Shown here: positions 7,957 through 15,461 of the stretch, in pieces
Position numbering within the stretch: the stretch's first letter is position 1
How the letters are laid out: the number at the start of each line of letters is the position of its first letter
DNA from: an uncultured Ruminococcus sp.
GTDB taxonomy: Bacteria > Bacillota > Clostridia > Oscillospirales > Ruminococcaceae
Assembly (NCBI GenBank): GCA_900540005.1
Contig: UQEM01000029.1
Span: 1 to 20,993, forward strand
Direction of reading: 5' to 3'
Length of the DNA: 20,993 nucleotides
Translations under genes and position numbers: made by a program
Notes under the pieces: generated by a model
The model's input: the letters and a program-made list of their open reading frames with translations, nothing else
What the model was told of the DNA's origin: nothing
The model's database searches: none

Positions 7957-7985
7957 TTGCTTTTGCGGCTCTTATTTGGTATAAT
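7957..7985 (+). promoter_or_regulatory. Extended -10 promoter of the O-antigen-ligase-like gene
   Basis: TTGCTT (7957-7962), 17-nt spacer and TATAAT (7980-7985) preceded by TGG, an extended -10. The start point would be near 7992, so an ATG at 7994 would be almost leaderless; this supports starting the gene at 8036. Confidence 0.7.
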
Positions 7986-8035
7986 TTATTATATTGTCAA
8001 TGATGATTCATAAATCCCGAAAGAAAGGCTTAACC

Positions 8036-9499
8036 ATGGCAAATAATAAAAAAGAGACAAAAACCTTATTCAATTCATCAGAAAATTCAAACTTCATTCT
8101 TAACATGACCGAGGAGCAGTACTCAAAACTCGCTTCCATAGGGCTTACGGCAACCTGTTTTCTCGTATTCGTTTTCACAGCGATAGCTGAGATAATTTCG
8201 GCAGTATCAGGCAGCTCGTCCTATTCAATCGCTGCGGCAGGACTTTCCATTGCCGGAGTTTTCTGCATGATACTCGCTCTTATCGCCCTCATCAAGCATT
8301 ACATCGGCAAAAACGTTCTTGTTCCCGTATGTGCTCTCGCCGTATTTCTCGCGTGGTCGGTAATTTCGCTTTTAAATTCCTATGACAAGTCCGTCTCACT
8401 CTACGGATTTTCACAGCGCGGCGAAGGAGTTCTCTCAACGCTGTTTTATCTTGGCTTCTTCATTACGGCAGCCTCGGTAAAGCGTGAAAAGGCTCTGCGC
8501 TCGCTCCTTGACGGAATCACCGCCGCCGGACTTCTCAACGCCGTATGGGGAATTTTGCAGATCTTCGTCCCCAAACTCGGACACTACAAATTCCTGTCTC
8601 TGAGCATAAGAGCAAATGCCGCTTCGGGACTCTCTCAGTCACCGGTATTCTTAGCGGTAACGCTGACTTTTTCAATGACAGCCGCACTCATCGGCGCAGT
8701 ATGCTGCCAAAACAAAAAGCGCAGGATATTCTTCATTGTGACAGCGGCACTGTGCTCGTTCACAATGATGTTCACCTATTCGTTCATCGGCATATGCGGA
8801 CTCATTCTCACGATCATCGCCGCATTGATCTCAGTTATCTTGACAAAAGCTCCGAAAATCCGACTTCTCTCAGTGCTTGCTGTAATCATTCCCGCCATGC
8901 TGCCTGTACTTCTCGTGAACTGCGGCGCGATAGGCAACCTCAGCTCCTACAAGCTTTATGACGGTCGCATAGTCTGGTGGGCGGATTCCTACATGAGGAT
9001 ATCAGCAGGCTCGGACGTCAACACCGACACGATAAACCTTGACAGCGGACTTGACGTTTACCTCTACATGAACGACAAAACGGTAAAGCTGATGAAAAAC
9101 TCTCCCCTTACAGGAACAGGTCCGGAGCAGCTTGCCTATCCGCAGATAACCACATTCAACGGACTTCCCCCCGAGTCGGACATTTCAGACGTTATCGTAA
9201 CCAACAAAAACATATTTGACAAGTGCTACAACGAGTATCTCTACATAGCTGCAACACGCGGTATACCGTCACTTATAGCGCTTATCGCCGCAGTTGTCTC
9301 AATTCTCTTTATTGGCTTAAAAAAACTAAGGCAGCAGCGCAGCGGCGTGGCTCTTGCTATTTTCCTCATTACTCTGAGCGGAGCGCTGATGTTCATCATA
9401 AGCTGTAGCAGCATAGCGTTTGCCCCGATTTTCTGGGCAGCATCAGGAGCTTCCTGCGCATCGTGCACCGATACTCCCAAGAACTCAAAAACCGAATAA
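8036..9499 (+). CDS. O-antigen ligase/polymerase-like membrane protein (Wzy_C family)
   Basis: A 487-aa integral membrane protein with about ten to twelve hydrophobic segments. Family-like marks are SQRGEGVLSTLFYLGFF (RGEG at about 128-131), a long soluble loop after the central segments, SPLTGTGPEQLAYPQ inside it, and CYNEYLYIAATRGIPSLIAL before the last segments; this order fits the Wzy_C/WaaL-like group that joins or polymerises surface glycans. Usual glycosyltransferase or flippase neighbours are absent, so the substrate is unknown. The ATG at 8036 follows GAAAGG at 7-nt spacing; the frame opens earlier at 7994, but that ATG lies at the predicted transcription start. Confidence 0.75.
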   Translation: MANNKKETKTLFNSSENSNFILNMTEEQYSKLASIGLTATCFLVFVFTAIAEIISAVSGSSSYSIAAAGLSIAGVFCMILALIALIKHYIGKNVLVPVCALAVFLAWSVISLLNSYDKSVSLYGFSQRGEGVLSTLFYLGFFITAASVKREKALRSLLDGITAAGLLNAVWGILQIFVPKLGHYKFLSLSIRANAASGLSQSPVFLAVTLTFSMTAALIGAVCCQNKKRRIFFIVTAALCSFTMMFTYSFIGICGLILTIIAALISVILTKAPKIRLLSVLAVIIPAMLPVLLVNCGAIGNLSSYKLYDGRIVWWADSYMRISAGSDVNTDTINLDSGLDVYLYMNDKTVKLMKNSPLTGTGPEQLAYPQITTFNGLPPESDISDVIVTNKNIFDKCYNEYLYIAATRGIPSLIALIAAVVSILFIGLKKLRQQRSGVALAIFLITLSGALMFIISCSSIAFAPIFWAASGASCASCTDTPKNSKTE

Positions 9500-9504
9500 C
9501 GCAA

Positions 9505-9538
9505 AAAAGGACTGCCAACGATACTCGGCAGTCCTTTT
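9505..9538 (+). terminator. Terminator of the O-antigen-ligase-like gene
   Basis: AAAAGGACTGCC and GGCAGTCCTTTT form a 12-bp stem with a 10-nt loop, six nt after the stop codon and with a T-rich 3' arm. Confidence 0.88.
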
Positions 9539-9544
9539 AACTTA

Positions 9545-9574
9545 AAAGAGCAGTCCCTTTCGGAACTGCTCTTT
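9545..9574 (-). terminator. Terminator of the ferredoxin gene
   Basis: AAAGAGCAGT and ACTGCTCTTT form a 10-bp stem around a partly paired loop. On the minus strand it follows the ferredoxin stop by 13 nt and runs into TTTTAAGTT. It stands back to back with the terminator at 9505-9538. Confidence 0.82.
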
Positions 9575-9587
9575 GCATTCGCTTTGA

Positions 9588-9835
<248 letters not shown>

Positions 9836-9900
9836 GGCAGTTTTGTTAGTTATCACTAAAAAGGCTGAGTTTCGGCAAATTCTAATGAAAAATATAAAAC

Positions 9901-9954
9901 CATATTAAAATAATATGATTTTCACTTGAAAACATACTAAACCTATGTTATAAT
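9901..9954 (+). promoter_or_regulatory. Promoter of the Rrf2 gene with two inverted repeats
   Basis: TTGAAA (9926-9931), 17-nt spacer and TATAAT (9949-9954) with an extended TGT before it. The spacer itself is an inverted repeat, ACATA-N7-TATGT (9932-9948), filling exactly the gap between -35 and -10. A second one, CATATTA-AAA-TAATATG (9901-9917), lies just upstream of the -35. These positions suit repression by the Rrf2 protein itself, which is an inference. Confidence 0.75.
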
Positions 9955-10005
9955 TATAGTAACAGAAAATTCAAATACGGTACAAAACTTTACGGAGGAA
10001 TAATA

Positions 10006-10443
10006 ATGAAAATTTCAACAAAAGGCAGATATGCTCTGCGAATGCTGTGCGACCTTGCACTTCATTATGAGGACGGATTTATTTCGCTCAAGGACATTGC
10101 TGAAAGACAGTCTATCTCGAAAAAATATCTTGAACAGATCGTTCCGCTTATGAATAAGAGCGGACTTCTCAAAACAAACCGTGGAAACAAGGGCGGTTAT
10201 ATGCTCGCAAACAAGCCTGATGAAATCACTGTCGGAGATGTTCTCCGCGCAACGGAAGGCAGTCTTGCTCCCGTAGCCTGTCTCGAACCGCCTGTAAACG
10301 AATGTCCGCGTTCTGCCGAGTGTTCAACGCTCTACGTCTGGGAGGGTCTCTACAAGCACGTCACCGATTATCTTGACAGTATCACCATACAGGACATCAT
10401 CAACCATGGCTCATCGCTCTACGGAAACGACTACTGCATATAA
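10006..10443 (+). CDS. Rrf2-family regulator with IscR-like cysteines
   Basis: A 145-aa winged-helix regulator: MKISTKGRYALRMLCDLAL is the Rrf2 opening, and LKDIAERQSISKKYLEQIV the recognition region. Three cysteines, C92, C100 and C106, sit where IscR has C92, C98 and C104, so an Fe-S cluster is likely; the first gap is two residues longer than in IscR. CymR-type Rrf2 proteins, which control cysteine metabolism and in Bacillus bind CysK, lack this triad. Here the gene is divergent from a ferredoxin and convergent with cysK, so it could serve Fe-S homeostasis, cysteine supply, or both. Ribosome site GGAGG 8 nt before the ATG. Confidence 0.93.
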   Translation: MKISTKGRYALRMLCDLALHYEDGFISLKDIAERQSISKKYLEQIVPLMNKSGLLKTNRGNKGGYMLANKPDEITVGDVLRATEGSLAPVACLEPPVNECPRSAECSTLYVWEGLYKHVTDYLDSITIQDIINHGSSLYGNDYCI

Positions 10444-10460
10444 GAAACGCTTCACGCCAA

Positions 10461-10498
10461 AAAGCTCCGACTGCAAGTAAAATCGCAGTCGGAGCTTT
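10461..10498. terminator. Shared bidirectional terminator between rrf2 and cysK
   Basis: AAAGCTCCGACTGC and GCAGTCGGAGCTTT form a perfect 14-bp stem with a 10-nt loop. TTATTATTATTT follows on the plus strand and a TTTTTGG tract on the minus strand, so it can end both convergent transcripts. Confidence 0.9.
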
Positions 10499-10535
10499 AT
10501 TATTATTTGGAGGTTATTGGAATTTTAAGGAAAAA

Positions 10536-11462
10536 TTATTCAAACATGGGAGTTGAGAGATATCTCTCACCTGTATCGGGAAGGAGCGCAACGATAACCT
10601 TGCCCTTGTTCTCAGGACGCTTAGCAAGCTGGATAGCTGCCCATACGGCTGCACCTGAAGAAATACCAACGAGTACGCCGTCATTTCTCGCAATACTTCT
10701 GCCTGTCTCAAAAGCGTCCTCATTCTCAACAGTAATGATCTCATCGTAGATCTTTGTGTTGAGAGTATCGGGAACGAATCCTGCGCCGATACCCTGGATC
10801 TTGTGAGGACCTGCTGTACCCTTTGAAAGAACGGGTGAGCTCTTAGGCTCTACAGCAACTACCTTAACATTGGGATTCTGTGACTTGAGGTAAGCGCCTG
10901 TACCGCTGATAGTTCCGCCTGTACCTACACCTGCAACAAAAATATCTACCTTGCCGTCTGTATCGTTCCAGATCTCAACACCGGTCGTTCTCTCGTGAAC
11001 AGCAGGATTTGCAGGATTTGAGAACTGAGAAGGAATAAAGCTGTTGGGGATATCCTTTGCAAGCTCCTCAGCCTTTGCAATAGCGCCCTTCATGCCCTTT
11101 GCGCCCTCTGTAAGAACAAGCTCAGCGCCGTAAGCCTTCATAAGATTTCTGCGCTCAACGCTCATGGTCTCAGGCATTGTGATAATAAGTCTGTATCCTC
11201 TTGAAGCTGCAACGGAAGCAAGACCGATACCTGTGTTTCCGCTTGTAGGCTCAATAATCACGCTGCCGGGTTTAAGAAGTCCCTTAGCCTCTGCATCATC
11301 GACCATAGCCTTTGCGATCCTGTCCTTAACGCTTCCTGCGGGGTTGAAGTATTCAAGCTTTGCGAGGAGCGTAGCCTCAAGACCGAATTTCTTTTCGAGG
11401 TTTGTGAGTTCAAGAAGGGGTGTATTTCCGATAAGGTCTGTGATCTTCTGATAAGTTTTCAT
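10536..11462 (-). CDS. cysK: Cysteine synthase A (O-acetylserine sulfhydrylase)
   Basis: A 308-aa PLP enzyme that makes cysteine from O-acetylserine and sulfide. NPAGSVKDR holds the PLP lysine K46; PTSGNTG (72-78) binds the substrate carboxylate; GVGTGGT is the phosphate-binding loop; GISSGAA near the C-terminus contacts the pyridine ring. Length is typical of CysK and shorter than CysM/CBS fusions. AAAGGAG lies 9 nt before the ATG at 11462. It is monocistronic, behind a perfect promoter and a ~190-nt leader with a short Cys-containing ORF, and convergent with the Rrf2 gene. No cysE lies next to it. Confidence 0.96.
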   Translation of the reverse strand: MKTYQKITDLIGNTPLLELTNLEKKFGLEATLLAKLEYFNPAGSVKDRIAKAMVDDAEAKGLLKPGSVIIEPTSGNTGIGLASVAASRGYRLIITMPETMSVERRNLMKAYGAELVLTEGAKGMKGAIAKAEELAKDIPNSFIPSQFSNPANPAVHERTTGVEIWNDTDGKVDIFVAGVGTGGTISGTGAYLKSQNPNVKVVAVEPKSSPVLSKGTAGPHKIQGIGAGFVPDTLNTKIYDEIITVENEDAFETGRSIARNDGVLVGISSGAAVWAAIQLAKRPENKGKVIVALLPDTGERYLSTPMFE

Positions 11463-11655
11463 GATAATTTCTCCTTTATATAAAAATGTTATTTATGTAC
11501 TTGGTTATAAGCTTCAAGGGAATAAACAGATAATGCCTTAAAGCCGCGAATGGATCCCTGAGAGTGGTTATTGAGCTTCAACATCGTTTGCAGTTGATAG
11601 TAACCATCAGATTCACCCCGTTCTTCATTTTCTATATTTCCTATATGATTGGTAT
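11463..11655 (-). promoter_or_regulatory. Long cysK leader with repeats, candidate attenuator or translational switch
   Basis: This untranslated leader of about 190 nt is longer than needed for translation. It contains a short ORF ending Cys-Lys-Arg-Cys (11578-11628). On the plus strand, TGGTTATTGAGCTTCAAC (11565-11582) and TGGTTATAAGCTTCAAG (11502-11518) are imperfect direct repeats, and GTTGATAGTAACCA (11593-11606), inside the short ORF, is partly complementary to both. AGGGA and TCCCT segments between them can also pair. Mutually exclusive pairings are thus possible. There is no T-box core sequence and no clear U-run terminator, so I cannot name a known riboswitch. Confidence 0.5.
11578..11628 (-). 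CDS. Putative cysteine leader peptide upstream of cysK
   Basis: A 16-codon ORF on the minus strand, MKNGVNLMVTINCKRC, stopping at TGA. An internal ATG (11607) preceded by GGGGTG at 6-nt spacing would give the nine-residue MVTINCKRC. Two of the last four codons are Cys (TGC, TGT), directly before the stop. The first ATG is preceded by AGGA at 10 nt. It lies about 115 nt before cysK and about 27 nt after the predicted transcription start. Leader peptides rich in the end product amino acid are known in amino-acid operons; that this one acts so is an inference, and chance ORFs of this size are common. Confidence 0.4.
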   Translation of the reverse strand: MKNGVNLMVTINCKRC

Positions 11656-11661
11656 GAATAT

Positions 11662-11690
11662 ATTATATCACCACAATTATGATTTGTCAA
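11662..11690 (-). promoter_or_regulatory. Promoter of cysK
   Basis: Minus-strand TTGACA (11690-11685), 17-nt spacer and TATAAT (11667-11662), a perfect consensus. Such a strong promoter with a long leader suggests control after initiation or by a repressor. Confidence 0.87.
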
Positions 11691-11778
11691 CCCCTTTTTC
11701 AGAATTTTTTATACTATATATAATAAGGAAGTCATCGGCAACATATTGTGAACAAATTGTAAATATTTCGTGCTATCC

Positions 11779-11807
11779 TTGACTTTGTATTTCCAAAGAT
11801 ATATACT
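11779..11807 (+). promoter_or_regulatory. Promoter of htpG
   Basis: TTGACT (11779-11784), 17-nt spacer and TATACT (11802-11807). The predicted start point falls inside the CIRCE operator that begins 5 nt later. Confidence 0.82.
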
Positions 11808-11811
11808 AAAT

Positions 11812-11838
11812 TTAGCACTCATAGACAGAGAGTGCTAA
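11812..11838 (+). promoter_or_regulatory. CIRCE operator (HrcA binding site) of htpG
   Basis: TTAGCACTC (11812-11820), a 9-nt spacer, and GAGTGCTAA (11830-11838) match the CIRCE consensus exactly in both arms and spacing. It covers the transcription start of htpG, the usual place for HrcA repression released by heat. Confidence 0.96.
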
Positions 11839-11879
11839 AAACTACTATAGCGATCCAATAAAATAATGCGCGTGGGGTC

Positions 11880-11935
11880 TGAATTGCCATATTTTGATGC
11901 AGTATTTTGTTGAATTGCCATAAAATGCTATGGAG
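11880..11935 (+). promoter_or_regulatory. htpG leader: 12-nt direct repeat and hairpin at the ribosome site
   Basis: TGAATTGCCATA occurs at 11880-11891 and again at 11911-11922, 31 nt apart. The second copy's CCATA can pair with TATGG (11929-11933), a 5-bp stem with a 6-nt loop that takes in the first two bases of the GGAG ribosome site (11932-11935); the first copy could pair with it as well. This might damp translation at low temperature, but the stem is short. Confidence 0.4.
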
Positions 11936-11943
11936 ATGATTAT

Positions 11944-13848
11944 ATGGAAACCAAACAGTTCAAGGCTGAGTCCAAGCGACTCCTTGACATGATGATTCAT
12001 TCTATCTACACACATAAGGAGATTTTCCTGAGAGAGCTCATCTCAAATGCAAGCGATGCTATCGACAAGCTCTACTTCAAGTCTCTTACCGATGACAAGG
12101 TCGGTCTTAACAAGGACGATTTCGCTATATGGATAACCGCCGATAAGGATACCCGCACATTGAAGATCGCAGATAACGGTATAGGTATGACCGAGGAGGA
12201 ACTCGAAAACAACCTCGGTACTATCGCAAACAGCGGTTCATTCAAATTCAAGAACGAAAACAAGCTCGATGAGGACAACCAGATAATCGGTCAGTTCGGC
12301 GTAGGCTTCTACTCGGCTTTCATGATCGCAAAGAAAGTAACCGTTATTTCAAAGGCTTACGGCAGCGACAAGGCTTACCGCTGGGAGTCAGAGGGTGTTG
12401 ACGGCTACACTATCACCGAGGACAGCAAGGGATCCGCAGGAACTGAAATCATCCTTGAACTCCTTGATGACACAGACGATGAGAACTACTCCGAATTTCT
12501 CGACCAGTACAGGATAAAGTCACTCGTAAAGAAGTACTCCGACTATATCCGTTTCCCCATTAAAATGGAGGTAACACACAGCCGTCCCAAGGATCAGACC
12601 GAGGAGGAAAAGAAAGAGGGCAAGGCTCCGGAATACGAGGATTACATCGAAGTCGAAACTCTCAACAGCATGGTTCCGCTCTGGAAGAAAAACAAGAACG
12701 AACTCAAGGACGAGGACTACAAGCACTTCTACACCGAGAAGTTCTTTGATTACAGCGAGCCGCTCAAATACGCACACGTCAAGAACGAGGGCAATGCAAA
12801 TTATGACGCTCTGCTCTATATCCCATCAAAAGCTCCCTTTGACTATTACTCAAAGGAGTACGAAAAGGGACTCCAGCTCTACTCAAACGGCGTTCTCATC
12901 ATGGACAAGTGCGCAGATCTTCTTCCCGACTATTTCAGCTTTGTAAAGGGTCTTGTGGATTCTGACGACCTCTCGCTCAATATTTCGCGTGAACTTCTCC
13001 AGCACGACCGTCAGCTCAAAGTCATTGCCAAGAGCATTGAAAAGACTATCAGCAACGAACTGAAAAAGATGCTGCGCAACGACAGAGAAAAGTACGAGGA
13101 ATTCTGGAAGGCATTCGGTCTCCAGCTCAAGTACGGAATCTACAGCGACTACGGTATGCACAAGGACAAGCTTCAGGATCTGCTCATGTTCACATCTTCC
13201 AAGGAGAACAAGCTCGTAACGCTTGACGAATATGTTACGGGAATGGGCGAAGAGCAGAAGTACATCTACTATGCAGTCGGCGACAGCATTGCGCGTATCG
13301 AGCAGCTCCCGCAGACCGAGCTTGTCAAGGACAAGGGCTTTGAGATACTCTATCTCACGGACAATGTAGACGAGTTCGCGATAAAGTCGCTCCGCGAATA
13401 TAAGGATAAGGAATTCCGCTCGGTTTCAGCAGATGATCTTGGAATCGAGAACACCGAAAAGCAGGAGGAGATAAAGGCTAAGGAGGAGGAAAACTCAGGC
13501 CTTCTCAAAGAACTCGCAGCAGCTCTTGACGGCAAGGTTACTAAGGTCATTCTCTCACAGAGACTTAAATCTCACCCCGTATGCCTCACAAGCGAGGGCG
13601 ATATCTCACTCGAAATGGAAAAAGTTCTCAATTCTATGCCGACAGATCAGAAGATCCACGCGCAGAGGGTTCTTGAAATCAACCCCGAGCACGAGATCTT
13701 CAACAAGCTCAAGGCTATCAGCGAGGCTGGCGATAAGGAAAAGCTTGCCAAGTATGCACAGCTTCTCTACACACAGGCTCTCCTTATTGAGGGAATCAGC
13801 ATTGAAAATCCTGTTGAATTCTCCAATCTTATCTGTGAGCTTATGTAA
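11944..13848 (+). CDS. htpG: Molecular chaperone HtpG (bacterial Hsp90)
   Basis: A 634-aa Hsp90, full family length. The N-terminal GHKL ATPase shows [12 protein letters not shown] with E31 and N35, DNGIGM (77-82) and [11 protein letters not shown] (116-126); the middle domain contains [16 protein letters not shown] with the conserved Arg that meets the ATP gamma-phosphate; the C-terminal dimer domain is intact. It folds and remodels client proteins in the cytosol in an ATP cycle, often with DnaK. GGAG lies 8 nt before the ATG. It is a single gene between its CIRCE promoter and a strong terminator. HrcA control is indicated by the perfect CIRCE. Confidence 0.98.
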   Translation: METKQFKAESKRLLDMMIHSIYTHKEIFLRELISNASDAIDKLYFKSLTDDKVGLNKDDFAIWITADKDTRTLKIADNGIGMTEEELENNLGTIANSGSFKFKNENKLDEDNQIIGQFGVGFYSAFMIAKKVTVISKAYGSDKAYRWESEGVDGYTITEDSKGSAGTEIILELLDDTDDENYSEFLDQYRIKSLVKKYSDYIRFPIKMEVTHSRPKDQTEEEKKEGKAPEYEDYIEVETLNSMVPLWKKNKNELKDEDYKHFYTEKFFDYSEPLKYAHVKNEGNANYDALLYIPSKAPFDYYSKEYEKGLQLYSNGVLIMDKCADLLPDYFSFVKGLVDSDDLSLNISRELLQHDRQLKVIAKSIEKTISNELKKMLRNDREKYEEFWKAFGLQLKYGIYSDYGMHKDKLQDLLMFTSSKENKLVTLDEYVTGMGEEQKYIYYAVGDSIARIEQLPQTELVKDKGFEILYLTDNVDEFAIKSLREYKDKEFRSVSADDLGIENTEKQEEIKAKEEENSGLLKELAAALDGKVTKVILSQRLKSHPVCLTSEGDISLEMEKVLNSMPTDQKIHAQRVLEINPEHEIFNKLKAISEAGDKEKLAKYAQLLYTQALLIEGISIENPVEFSNLICELM

Positions 13849-13858
13849 AGATCATATC

Positions 13859-13888
13859 AAAAGGGACACCGTTCGGTGTCCCTTTTTT
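13859..13888 (+). terminator. Terminator of htpG
   Basis: AAAAGGGACACC and GGTGTCCCTTTT form a 12-bp stem with the tetraloop GTTC, followed by further T residues; a classic intrinsic terminator 11 nt after the stop. Confidence 0.95.
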
Positions 13889-13922
13889 CGTCTCCGCAGC
13901 GCACTTGGCAGAATCGCTCTGC

Positions 13923-13951
13923 TTGACATGAGATGTAAAATATTATATAAT
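13923..13951 (+). promoter_or_regulatory. Promoter of the dockerin esterase/LRR pair
   Basis: TTGACA (13923-13928), 17-nt spacer, TATAAT (13946-13951): perfect consensus. The leader of about 110 nt contains a 7-bp hairpin near 14006-14023 (GCACTGA / TCGGTGC with one G-U pair) and ends in AGGAGG before the ATG at 14068. Confidence 0.87.
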
Positions 13952-14067
13952 CAGCATATAGGAGCAGCCTGCGTTTCGCGGAGCTGTCATAACATAAGTT
14001 GTCCGCACTGAGCTTTCGGTGCAGGCAGATTCTAAAATTCCCGACAGGGACAAACAGGAGGATATAC

Positions 14068-15432
14068 ATGAAAAAGTTTTTATCATTGGCAGTTTCAGCC
14101 GTTATGGCTCTCGGTACTGCCGGCACAGCGCTTACTTCGTCCGTTATCAGCAGTGCAGCAGACACAGACGGCGATTTCGTACTTTTCGGCGACAGCATAG
14201 CCGAAGGCTACACAAGAGCAGGATACGTTGAACACAACTACGGCGAGATCTGCGCGGACTACCTCGGCGGAACTGCAACCAACTACGCTGTTTCGGGCGA
14301 TACCACAGACGACCTTGTAACAGTTATCGAGAATCTTGATTCGGCTCAGAAAACTGTTGTTTCCGACGCGGAGTACATCATAATCTCGGCAGGCGGCAAT
14401 GACATCATCAAGTACTCGTCAAAGTATCTTCTCAACTATGCGGCAAATAAAAATGTCTCGGGCTACAACTTCCTTAACGATGGCTATACTGCCGCCGATA
14501 TTCCCGAAGATCCAACGCTTCAGGACGTAATGAACATCGTAAATCTGCGCGGCAAGGGCGGCATGATGGAATTTGCAAATGCAAGCACTAACAATATCCT
14601 TGAACTTTCCAATCAGCTCACAATGCTCACAAGCCACCTGCGCATATCCAACGAAACCTATGACGGCTACATCATCAACCACATTATCCCCAACCTCAAG
14701 ACAGCAGTTGAGGATCTTCAGGCTATAAACCCTGATGCAACAATTATTATCCAGTCAATTTACAATCCGCTGGAGCTTTCCCCCGAATATCTTACAAACC
14801 GCTACGGCGCAAACAGCACATATGCAAATATGCTCGGCATTGTAAGAACAAAGTTCGCCAAGGTAATGAAGAATTACAAGGAATGCATTGACAACATCGC
14901 CACATCATACGACAATGTTAAGGTTGCAGATATCCTTTCGGAATTTGACGCACTTAAGGACGGCGAATCACAGAGCGACAGCAATCCCGGCCACGCTTAC
15001 TACTTCATTGACAACCAGCCCGCAGTTGAGATAAAGGACGCTGACATTCACCCGAACCAGAAGGGTCATCTCGCAATTGCCGCAAAGATACTTGATACTA
15101 TCGGGATCTACCACGACGACAACGGTCTCCTCTCATCTGTTTATGAAAGCATTGCAGACAAGGCTGACTATCCCGAAGTTCCGCTTGCAACATTCACGAA
15201 AGTTGCAGGAAATTACTCCACCAAGCTCATGGGCGATGTAAACGGCGACGGAATTGTCAACGCGGTAGACGCTTCGGCTATCCTCACTTATTTCGCAATT
15301 ATGATGACAGATCAGACTCCCACAATGAAGTTTGATAAGTCTGTTGCGGACTACAACAATGACGGGATCATCAACTCGATAGACGCTTCCGCGATACTCA
15401 CATACTACGCTAATTCAATGATAACCAAGTAA
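14068..15432 (+). CDS. Secreted SGNH/GDSL esterase with C-terminal dockerin
   Basis: A 454-aa secreted hydrolase. Residues 1-31 are a signal peptide, cut near SSAAD. The SGNH domain shows block I FGDSIAEGY with the catalytic S43, block III GGNDI (109-113), and block V DADIHPNQKGH with H328; D324 or D326 is the likely acid partner, at a spacing slightly unlike the common D-x-x-H. Relatives cleave acetyl or other esters, often on polysaccharides. The C-terminal dockerin (about 388-454) has two calcium loops, DVNGDGIVNAVD and DYNNDGIINSID. The ATG at 14068 follows AGGAGG at 7 nt; the frame opens earlier (13999) without a ribosome site. It is followed after 29 nt by the LRR gene. Confidence 0.92.
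   Translation: MKKFLSLAVSAVMALGTAGTALTSSVISSAADTDGDFVLFGDSIAEGYTRAGYVEHNYGEICADYLGGTATNYAVSGDTTDDLVTVIENLDSAQKTVVSDAEYIIISAGGNDIIKYSSKYLLNYAANKNVSGYNFLNDGYTAADIPEDPTLQDVMNIVNLRGKGGMMEFANASTNNILELSNQLTMLTSHLRISNETYDGYIINHIIPNLKTAVEDLQAINPDATIIIQSIYNPLELSPEYLTNRYGANSTYANMLGIVRTKFAKVMKNYKECIDNIATSYDNVKVADILSEFDALKDGESQSDSNPGHAYYFIDNQPAVEIKDADIHPNQKGHLAIAAKILDTIGIYHDDNGLLSSVYESIADKADYPEVPLATFTKVAGNYSTKLMGDVNGDGIVNAVDASAILTYFAIMMTDQTPTMKFDKSVADYNNDGIINSIDASAILTYYANSMITK
15230..15432 (+). repeat. Dockerin direct repeat, copy 1
   Basis: This 203-nt segment, the whole dockerin module and stop codon of the esterase, recurs at 16225-16427 with three base differences (two in the Gly-Ile codons of the first loop, one Ala/Val change near the end). 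The bases outside the module differ completely, so the exchange unit is the module. Confidence 0.97.
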
Positions 15433-15461
15433 AGCAATACACAGGTAAAAGAGGGCATAAA

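Noticed and set aside
7994..8035. Upstream start of the O-antigen-ligase-like gene
   Set aside because: The ATG falls about 2 nt after the predicted transcription start; the ATG at 8036 has GAAAGG at correct spacing.
11463..11655. T-box or known riboswitch in the cysK leader
   Set aside because: No TGGGTGG core, no specifier-loop arrangement and no terminator with a T run were found, unlike the pheS leader.
11564..11782. 72-aa plus-strand open frame between cysK and htpG
   Set aside because: It runs through the cysK leader and promoter on the other strand, has no ribosome site and shows no protein-like pattern.
13952..14067. c-di-GMP or other riboswitch in the esterase leader
   Set aside because: Only one 7-bp hairpin was seen and none of the conserved riboswitch segments could be matched.
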